From Perognathus longimembris pacificus (lineage: Eukaryota > Chordata > Mammalia > Rodentia > Heteromyidae): 64,000 nucleotides of DNA. Made by a program: the position numbers and the translations under genes. Below the pieces are notes generated by a model that did not search any database, had not been told where the DNA came from, and saw only the letters and a program-made list of their open reading frames with translations. Each line of letters begins with the position of its first letter. The stretch's first letter is position 1. The stretch is from positions 77,352,267 through 77,416,266 of the forward strand of contig NC_063161.1 of the NCBI RefSeq assembly GCF_023159225.1, written 5' to 3'. This document shows, in pieces, positions 55,993 to 64,000 of this stretch.

Positions 55993-57560
55993 GTCACACC
56001 CAACATCCTTAATGCCCTCATTCTCTACTGAACCACTAGAAACAAAGAATCAACTCTCCTTTCCTAAAATTTCATTGTTTCGGAATATGTATGTGAAATC
56101 ATTCAGTATGTAACCTTTTGAAATAGGTCTTTTGTCACTCAGCATGGAGACTAATCACATGCTATATTAAGACTCCATCTTTTTTACTGTGAGAATTAAT
56201 CATGACACATCTGTGTTGTTTCCAGGGTAGGGGCTCCTATGAACATTTGTGTTCAGGTTTTTATGTGACTATTTCATTTAACTGGAATAATTATCTAAGT
56301 GTCTGTCTGCTGGTTAGAATGGTAACTGTCTGTTTAGTTTTGTTAGAAGTTGCCAAACCATTTGCTAGAATGGCTGTACCATCTTTCATTCCCACCAACC
56401 ATGCATGAGTGCTTCTGCTTTTTTGTATCCTCTCCAATAGTGCTCCCATTGTTTTTAACTTTAGTCATTTACCAGTGGTTTCTGCTATGGCTAATGATAT
56501 TGAACATCTTTTCCATGCCTATTTGCCAACTTACATGTTTTCTTCAGTGAAATGTCTGTTAGTGTCTCTTGCCCATTATACAATGGGTTATAATATTAAA
56601 TTCAGACAACTCTTTATATACTCTAGATTCTAGTTCTCAGGGTAATGTGCACATATTTCCTACTTGTCTGAAGCTTGTCTTTTCCTTATCTTAGTGTGGT
56701 CTTTCAAGAAGCCAAAGTTCTTCAATGTAATAGGTTCCATATTATGTGGTTTTTTTTTTTCTCTTATGCATTGTGCTTTTGGTGTCAATACTAAGAACTC
56801 ATTGCATAGTCTGAGACTCTGATGATGTGTCCTATTTTCCTAAAAGCTGTATAAATTTTACATTTAAATCTGATCTAGTTTGATTTCATGTTACACAAAA
56901 GATAAAGTTTGGATCTAGGGTCATTATTTTGTCTAAGGGTATCTAATTGTTCTGTCATTCTATATTTTAAAAAAATCTATCTTCCTATTTTCACGCTTTT
57001 CACATCTTTGTCAAAATTAGGCATTCTTTGTACATCTTGATTATTCCACTGCATTGTTCTATAGGTCTCTCCACTCGGCAAATACCACACCATCTTAATA
57101 TATGTATAAGAAAGGTCTTAGTATCTCCTGTGATTCCAATCATTTAATTCATTTTAAAGTTGTTTTAGCTATTCTGCAGCCAGTGCCTTCCCATATAAAC
57201 ATTTCTTTAGGACTACATAAACCAAATAAACATTACCTAGGACTACATAGGATTTCATAGGAATTTAATAAATTGCATAATTTAGAAAGAATTGGTGAAC
57301 TCTCTAGTATACGAACACATGTATGTCAGTGTTTATTTAGGTGACCTGATTTGTCAGCATTTTGTAATTTTCAGAACAAAGATCCTATTCCTATGTTGTA
57401 ACTTATACTTGTGCTTCATGGTCTTTACCACAACTGATCAAGGTATTGTGATAATTTCATTAGCCATATCTTTCCTTATTAATATATAAAATGTGACTGT
57501 TTGCTTTTATGTGTGGTTACCGTGTTGAGTCCACGTATTAAAGGATATTCTTCCTAGATT
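55993..57560 (-). mobile_element. L1M antisense relic, segment 2 (ORF2 3' half)
   Basis: 'ATTCAGTATGTAACCTTTTG', 'ATTCCCACCAACCATGCATG', 'TTTGTCAAAATTAGGCATTC' and 'CTGTGATTCCAATCATTTAA' occur in the order expected for ORF2 read backward from its end. ORFs of 60-74 residues here are chance frames on the non-coding strand of L1. Confidence 0.85.
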
Positions 57561-57930
57561 TCCCATATGTATGTGTACACACACACAAACACACACATAC
57601 ATACATATACACACAATTTCATAATGTAGTTTCCTTGTGATATTTCCATACATGCTTACAATGGTCTTATCAAATTCACTATCATTTCCTCTGCCTCAAT
57701 AATCCCCCCATTTCAACAGGTTTTCATTGCTCCACTTTCACACATGTGTATGAAGTACTTGTATCATCTTCATTCTCCTTTCTATTTGCCATCCTGGCTC
57801 CAATTGGTAAATAATTTGTTTTATACTCCTTCCAGTGTATGTCAATTGTGTGTGGTTTTCCATATAAACAATTGTGCAATCCAAAAATGGGGACTATTTT
57901 TTTTTCTTTTTATGGTATTCTTTTTAATTC
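57561..57930. mobile_element. Unclassified insert within L1M
   Basis: CA-rich repeat at 57575-57613, then 'TGATATTTCCATACATGCTT' and a C/T-rich stretch. The flanking L1M appears collinear around it. It resembles 33310-33560. Confidence 0.4.
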
Positions 57931-58220
57931 TTTTCCTTCCTTTACTGCAGTGTCTAGAACTTCCAGTGCTAGTATTCACAGCACAGCAAAGGTAGGATTA
58001 TACATCCAGATCTTGTTCCCAATCTGACAGGAAAAAAAAAAAAAAACTTTCATCTTTCATTAACTGTGGTCTTAACTGAAGATATTTAACTGAGATGTTT
58101 TCTACCTAGCGAGAAAATTCTCATTTTCTAAGTTTTTAATTATCAATGTTGGAGTGTCAAAAACTTTTGTAGAATTGACCAATTGATCATAAAGGTGTGG
58201 GGATTTTTGTTAATTTGTTT
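57931..58220 (-). mobile_element. L1M antisense relic, segment 3
   Basis: 'GTCTAGAACTTCCAGTGCTA' and 'CCAGATCTTGTTCCCAATCT' match antisense ORF2 (reverse transcriptase region). Confidence 0.65.
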
Positions 58221-58404
58221 GCCAGTCCTGGGGCCTGGACTCAGGGCCTGGGCACTGTCCCTGACTTCTTTTTTCTCAACCGTAGCACTCTACCTCTTAA
58301 GCCACGGTGCCACTTCCAGCTGTTTATGTGGTGCTGAGGAATTGAACCCAGTGCTTCATGCATGCTAGGCAAGCACTCTACCACTAAGCCACAATCCCAG
58401 ACCC
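58221..58404 (-). mobile_element. IDL-Geo-like SINE, antisense, diverged
   Basis: Both halves present ('GGACTCAGGGCCTGGGCACT', 'AACCCAGTGCTTCATGCATG') but with many changes and no T tail. The oldest-looking copy of this family in the window. Confidence 0.82.
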
Positions 58405-59958
58405 ATCAAAGTCTTTATCCTGATGAGAAATGATAGGTTAAAATTGTTTTCATATGTTTGGCCAGCCTTGCATGTTGGGAGTAAGCCCTTTTGGAATTGT
58501 GTTAAGTACTTGTACACATTACTGGATTCAATTTGGTAATTTTTTGAGGATTTTTGCTTCTAAGCTCATGAGAAATCCTGGTGCTTTTGTTCTGTTTCTG
58601 TCTTTGATTTTGCTCTTAGGATAAGACTAGATTCATAAAATGAATATGTAAACCTTCATCTTATGGAACAGACAAGATAAAATTAGTGTTAATTCTTCCT
58701 TAGATTTTGGTAAGCAGTCCAATGAAACCATCTGGGCCCAGAAAGTTCTTTTTCTAAGAGCTTTTAAAGTAAGAATTCAATTTCTCTAATGGTGATGGCA
58801 CTTTTCAGGTTATCTCATCTTAGTTGAATTTTAGGTTTTGCTGAAAACTAAAATTGAAGACATTACTTGTAAGTTGTTTGTAGAAATGCCTTATTCTAAC
58901 AGCTACAGAGCCTGTGGCAATCTCATCTATTTCATTCTTTACCACATTGGTGCCAGTCTTGATAGAATTACACTAATTTTAGTGATCTTTACAAAGAGCG
59001 AACCTTTGATGAGCTGTTTTTGACTTCTGCTCTTCTCCTTCCTTCTGCTCGTTCTGGGTTTGTTTTGCTCTTTTCTGGTTTCTTAATTGAAGCTTTGATT
59101 GATTTGAAACCTTTCCTCTTTCTAAATGTAATCATTTAGTGTTATAAATTCCCCTCCTGGACCTGTTTCAAACTACATCCCACATATCTGATATGCTACA
59201 TTTTCATTTTTATATGCTTAAATTTTTCCTGTGGATCGTTTGACCTGCAGATTGTTTATAATGTGTTGCTTAATTTTCAAGTCCTTTAAGATTTCCTGTT
59301 GTCATTGGTTTTAGTTTGTTTCCACTGATATCTCAAATATTCTGTAGGATTTTTTTTTTTTTTTTTTTAGGTTTCATAGCCCTGAATAATGATTGTGTTG
59401 ACATGGTGGAGAGTTGAAACAAAAATACACTCTGCTGTTTTGGAACGTGCTTTGGAGCATCCCAAATTTGTCAATTAGATTCTGTGCTTAGCTCCCCCAT
59501 ATTCTTGCTAACTTCCGGTCTTATAGTGCTATCAGTTCAGAATGTTGAAGCTGCTAATCTTTTATCTGAGCTATTAGATTTATTTTCATACACCTACAGA
59601 ATATCTATTTTTCCCTTTTACACTCTATCAGTTGTTGCTTCACATACTTTGATGCTGTTTTGTATATACCCATCAGATTGTTGTCTCCTAATGGGCTGAT
59701 CTTTTCATTATGTAATGTCTCTCTACTACTTTTCTTGGTTCTGAAATACATTTTTCTGACATTAATATGGGAAGCCTGTTTTTTTATTAATGTTTCTATA
59801 GTATATCATTTGCCATCTTACACTTTCAACCTGTGTTACAGTATTGAAGTGAATTTCTGATAAACAGTGTAATTTTGGAACATGTTTTTGTCCATTCCAA
59901 CATCCATCCTTTAAGCAGTATATGCAGATAATCCATATTTAAGGCAATTGCAGATGTA
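58405..59958 (-). mobile_element. L1M antisense relic, segment 4 (reverse transcriptase to endonuclease side)
   Basis: 'ACCATCTGGGCCCAGAAAGT', 'GACTTCTGCTCTTCTCCTTC' and 'CACATACTTTGATGCTGTTT' follow antisense ORF2 order. A T run of 21 bases lies at 59349-59369. Confidence 0.8.
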
Positions 59959-60245
59959 CCTTGACTTGTGATGAGGCTACATCATGATAAACCCATTATA
60001 AGTTGAAATACTGTTAAGTCAAAGTGCACTTAATATATTAGCCTACCTAAAAAGTGCTCAGAACATTTACTTTAACTTACAGTTGGGCAAAAAAAAAAAA
60101 GCCTATTTTATAATTGGCTGCTGAATATCTAAATGTAATTTACTGAATATTGTACCAAAAGCAAAAAGTACTATGAATATGCTTTCACACTATCACAAAA
60201 TTTAAAAATCTCAAATTGAACCATAAAAAGTGTGAGGCCAAGTAG
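59959..60245 (-). mobile_element. Tigger-type non-autonomous DNA transposon relic
   Basis: 'ACCTTGACTTGTGATGAGGC', 'GATAAACCCATTATAAGTTG', 'AAAAGTGCTCAGAACATTTA' and 'GAATATTGTACCAAAAGCAA' match a recalled Tigger-group (Tc1-mariner/pogo) element. It carries no transposase. Its orientation is not certain. Confidence 0.7.
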
Positions 60246-61600
60246 GTTAGTATTATGGCCCTAAGTCTACCATTTAATTGCATTTCTCCTCTTATCTTTC
60301 TGTGAGATATGTAAACTCCTCAAGTGCTTTTTACTATTTCACTGTGTAACTTTTCACACCTGCTGGTGTCACCACTTTATCACTACAAATATAAAAGAAC
60401 ACACTTCCATTTTAGTCATTAACACACCCACTGTTAAGTATAACTATCTGAACTATTTCTCCTGCATACATTTAGCACCTCATATTGCATTATAATTTTA
60501 TCTTGGACCACCAAATATGGTTTAAGAAATCCATAAAAATAGTTAATTACTACTTTTACCTATTCATTATTCTTCATTTTCTCAAGTTCAAAGCCACATT
60601 CTGTTATCATCTGCCCACTTAGAGAATTTCCCTGACCTAGTATTCATTGTCTTGTCTTTTGTTTCAGCTGTTTTTCTTTTCCCTAACCTTTGAGTCTATT
60701 TGCACACAATAAATTCTCAGTTTATTTTGTTCAAAGGTTTCCCCTTCCTTCATCCCTGGAGGTGAAAGATTAGTTCCTCAGATACTTTCCTGGTTCTACT
60801 TGCTATCTTTTCCTTTGGGAATTGCAAGGAGATGAATGTTAGCTCTTTTCTTACTAGCCCAAAGATGTATGACACTAGTATTTCTTTTTCAATATATTAT
60901 CAATATGTTTCAATATATTATCCTCACATTATCTGTTCTTAAATTCTAATTGCTGGTATTAAATTTTGTTGACCTCCTTCATTATCACTACTACTAAGCC
61001 CATAAAACAACTTTGTGTAAACTGTAGCTAATTTTTGTCAATTCTGTAATTTCTTTCAATTCTTTGTAACTATAAAGTCTACTTTTTGGCTAAAGTTTCT
61101 AACTACTTGTTTGTTTCAAGAAAACTTGTAACAGCTTGTTAAAACATTGTTATTATGGCTACTTTCAAATCATATTGGATAAATCCCTGTGTTGGTGCCT
61201 GTTGACTATTCTGTCTCATTTGAGTGATGTCCCGCATTTTTAGGGTAATTTAATTGCATCCCATACATTTCTGATATTAAGAGACACCCAAACCCATCAC
61301 CAGGCCATTGCCTTGCTACCAGGGGAATAGGCCCCACATGTAACATCAGGAACTTGTGTTTTTCATGGCCTGCTAGGCCCTCCCTTTCCATCACCACCCT
61401 GAGAAAGGGAGGTGCTGATTCACACTGCAATATTGCAGGTAGACAGGATTAAAATTCAGTTCACTGACACCCTCCCAGCAGAAGTGGGGTGCCAACTCAC
61501 CATGTCTGTTACCTCCCGTTATGAAGATAGGTCTCTCCTTGAGCCACATTACCACCAGGAAGGGTAAAGCACAATGACTAAGTCACACCACATCGGTGCT
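60246..61600 (-). mobile_element. L1M antisense relic, segment 5 (5' side)
   Basis: The clearest block is 61130-61290: 'TTAAAACATTGTTATTATGG', 'GTTGGTGCCTGTTGACTATT', 'CTGTCTCATTTGAGTGATGT'. This corresponds to antisense L1M sequence upstream of the ORF2 core. The GC-richer part at 61300-61600 may continue it. 60246-60950 is assigned by position more than by similarity. Confidence 0.55.
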
Positions 61601-61960
61601 ATATATTTAGAACAGAAGCTCATCCCTCAATGAGCTTCATTTATGCCACAGACGGAAAGGGATAAAGAGTGCTAACTAGGTCCACCTTTGTAGTGCCAGT
61701 GGATATGGAGATTTACATTCCCAGAGGGAGGGAAAGTGGGGTCTGGGTTAAAGGATTGAGTGCAATAGCAATGAGCTACCATTGCAACTTCCCATTGTAT
61801 AGCTGTCTGCAACTGGAAATGAAATGAAAAGTTGGGGTATCATCTACTTATTCCAGGTGTCAAGTGGAAGAACAACTCTCAGTTTGGCCCTGGTAGCACT
61901 ACCTGGTAGGAAAATGGAACTGCTTCTGCTAGGTAGGAAATAAAAGGTCTTCCACTGCAG
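61601..61960. other. Unassigned stretch upstream of RPL36 copy
   Basis: No family recognised. It may be the remaining part of the L1M 5' region. Confidence 0.4.
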
Positions 61961-61982
61961 CAGCCACTGGAGAAGAGCAGCC

Positions 61983-62300
61983 ATGGCTTTGTGCCACCCC
62001 ATTGGCCAAAAGGGACCAAGAACGTGAGCCCAGCCACCGCCATGGCACTTAACCAAGCATACCTAGTTTCTTGGAGACATGATCCATGAAATGTGTGGCT
62101 TCGCCCCTTATGAGCAGCACACTTATAGAACTGCTCAAGGTGTCCAAGGATAAATGGGCCCTCCAGTTCATCAAAAAGAGGGTGGGTTTAAAAAAAAACA
62201 AAAACGAAAGATGGGGACACACATCCTCACCACTAAGAAACAGGATGAGCTGAGCAGCATGCTGGCTGCCATGAGGAAGGCTTCCACCAAGAAGGACTGA
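61983..62300 (+). pseudogene. RPL36: RPL36 processed pseudogene
   Basis: Intronless, damaged copy of the mRNA for 60S ribosomal protein L36 (105 residues in mammals, a component of the large subunit). The ATG at 61983 starts MAL like the parent; 'ACCAAGAACGTGAGC' at about 62015 encodes the TKNVS patch. 62129-62185 encodes ELLKVSKDKWALQFIKKRV, and 62214-62300 encodes GTHI...DELSSMLAAMRKASTKKD and then the stop. The frame is lost after the first codons by deletions in the HKVTKNVSKPRHSRR region. An A-rich insertion of about 27 bases sits between the KKRV and GTHI codons (about 62187-62213). The total ATG-to-stop length equals that of an intact gene only because deletions and the insertion cancel. 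No poly(A) tail or TSD is clear; a T-rich stretch follows at 62345-62385. Not functional. Confidence 0.93.
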
Positions 62301-62344
62301 GGCCCGGAACTGTCCCCAAATAACAGAGTCTTCTTGAGGTGGCT

Positions 62345-62385
62345 GTTTTTTGTGGGGTTTTTTTTTTTGTTTTTGTTTTTGTTTT
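62345..62385. repeat. T-rich tract
   Basis: TGTTTTTTGTGGGG followed by a long T run and GTTTTT repeats, just past the RPL36 copy. It could be the tail of an unrecognised antisense retrocopy. Confidence 0.8.
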
Positions 62386-62621
62386 CCTGTGCTGGCAGTT
62401 CAGAGATGGAGATTTCTGCAGCACCCTGCACTAGAGTAAGACAATAAGAAAATCCAGGGAACTCACCAACTTGTCATTTCTCATGTTCCCAGTTTCTAGA
62501 CTTCCCAGTTTTCTCTTTCCATCTTTCAGTATCATCCTCGACTGGTTGTGCTAAATCCAGGGATTCTGAGTTGTGAAAAGAGGAGAAATAGAGCTACTCC
62601 ATTTTGAAAACAACAGGAATT

Positions 62622-62742
62622 GAGGCTAGAGGAATGGCTCAAGCAGTAGAGCACCATAGAGCACCAGCCATGACCAAGCAGGCTAAAAGCTTGCCACCAA
62701 CAGAAGAGGAGGAGGAGGAAGAAGAAAAAGAAAAAATGGGGG
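62622..62742 (+). mobile_element. ID-like tRNA half with GAG/GAA repeat tail
   Basis: 'GAGGAATGGCTCAAGCAGTA' starts it. The unit 'TAGAGCACCA' is duplicated at 62648-62668. The tail is a (GAG)n/(GAA)n purine run at 62705-62741. Confidence 0.55.
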
Positions 62743-64000
62743 AAAATGTGAAGTTTCTGGCCCATTCACTTTTAATTCATCCATCTTGCGTTGAGGTTTT
62801 ACACTATTTACACCTTTCTATTTCCTGACTCCTAATGGTATGACTGGGTTACTATTCATTCTATTTTGCCCTTAATTCATATTTTGCCTTTCCCTGCAGA
62901 AGTATTCAGTAAGAGATTTTACTACCAATTCTTACAACATGCCGGCTTCACAAGGAAACAAAGCTCTTCAATCTCCCAATTATGACCTTTAGAATAATTT
63001 CACTGACATTACCTTCCACAGCACCTCTAATGTGTCAAGCAAAGAAAAGATCCAAGTAGCAAAATTAAGCTCCTGTCCTCTTAAAGCTTATATTCTACTG
63101 CAGAATAGAAAAGAAGAGCACTATTGATATTTATCATCAATCTTATGAGTTGGGAAAGCAACTGCTATAGACAAGGAGGAAATAGGAAACGGAATCAGCT
63201 TTAGTGAGTGCAATGGATGGTGTGGGGCGGGAGGGGCACCATGCACACACAAAAAAAAAACAGATGCAGGAAATGAAGTTTACTTTCTAATTGAGCAGTG
63301 GAGTTGCTATATTTATGTCAATATGGCTACTGGTTACAGAAATTAAGAGTAAAGTCTAGGTCCCCACTTAGAAGGGTTATTAATGATTATGGTGGCCTAG
63401 GTTGGCTGCAAAAGGCTAATTACAGGGTATAATACAAAGGCAGAGACAACAGAATTTGCAATGGAGTAAACTCTGAGAAGACAACAAAAGGCAGTAACTT
63501 TAAGATATATGGGACCTGAGCTACTTACTAAGTAAACCATGAGGCCATTTAGAAAATAAAATCAACATCTGGTTTTAGACAGTGTTGAGAAGCTTGCCTA
63601 TTAGATATATAAGAGAAGATAAAATGCAAAGCAATGGACTCTATAGACTTCTGAGAAAGTTAAGGCTAGAGATAAATTAGAGAGGACACTGCTTACAAAG
63701 AAATAAGAATGAAATGAGCCATACTTGGCTGGGCAGAAGACTGGATTCAGCAAGAACAACAGGCTGTAGTTCTGAGTCAGTGAGTCAGGGGAGAGAGGTA
63801 TCCTGGATTCTAAGGGAACAAGTTTTCCAAGAAGAGTAATAATAACATGGTGTCAAATGTTCATGAGGGTCACTTTCATAACCTGGGGAATATTTTGGAG
63901 TCCCTCTTCACACTTGCCCTTCACACCTCTGGACCCCAACCCTCCAAGCCTGTCTCTGACAGATTTTGCTATCTCCCTTTTTCCCTCTCCTATACTCCAT
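62743..64000. other. Unassigned right end
   Basis: About 1.25 kb without recognised gene or repeat; an A run lies at 63250-63259. Confidence 0.45.

Noticed and set aside
1..64000. Exons of a host gene spanning the window
   Set aside because: I found no conserved exon with splice-site flanks outside the two processed pseudogenes. The window could still be intronic, which the sequence alone cannot show.

Overview
This is a 64 kb stretch of mammalian nuclear DNA, AT-rich and repeat-rich, in which I find no intact protein-coding gene, no rRNA or functional tRNA gene, no CpG island and no CRISPR array. The organism is most likely a rodent of the Geomyoidea (kangaroo rats, pocket mice, pocket gophers). 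The evidence is about 20 copies of a dimeric SINE: an ID-like, tRNA-Ala-derived left half joined to a second half running from 'GGCGCTGTGGCTCAAGTGG' to 'CCAGGACTGGC' plus poly(A). This matches, from memory, the IDL-Geo SINE described only from that superfamily. Genus and chromosomal position cannot be read from the sequence.

Layout. 1-7.4 kb: a 5'-truncated L1 end, then old L1M ORF2 debris on both strands cut by five IDL-Geo SINEs. 7.4-13.7 kb: mostly unassigned DNA with one reverse-strand MLT1 (MaLR) LTR and one SINE. 13.7-15.4 kb: a dense SINE cluster holding a close inverted pair. 15.4-19.7 kb: unassigned DNA, including a GC-richer block. 19.7-26.9 kb: composite B1-like/ID SINEs, antisense L1M and an unnamed LTR/MER-like repeat. 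26.9-30.7 kb: a short GC-rich small-ORF candidate, a young SINE and MIR relics. 30.7-35.8 kb: sense L1M pieces, a young L1 3' end, a reverse SINE, a cyclophilin A (PPIA) processed pseudogene and a Tigger-like scrap. 35.8-54.9 kb: mostly unassigned DNA with scattered SINEs, microsatellites, MIRs and L1 3' ends. 54.9-61.6 kb: a long antisense L1M relic, interrupted by a younger L1 3' end, an unclassified insert, a SINE and a Tigger-like DNA transposon. 62.0-62.3 kb: an RPL36 processed pseudogene. 62.7-64 kb: unassigned.

The parts do not form a pathway. They record successive retrotransposition: L1M, MIR, MLT1 and Tigger first, then B1/ID composites, then IDL-Geo SINEs and lineage-specific L1 ends with readable target-site duplications (TSDs). 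The two processed pseudogenes are products of the same L1 machinery. I did not find a convincing new biological system. The best leads are a pair of very similar young SINEs, an inverted SINE pair, a clean G-quadruplex tract, several Z-DNA-type repeats, two lineage L1 3'-UTR types with clean TSDs, and one short unrecognised ORF in a GC-rich patch. Family names come from recalled consensus sequences; no database was searched.
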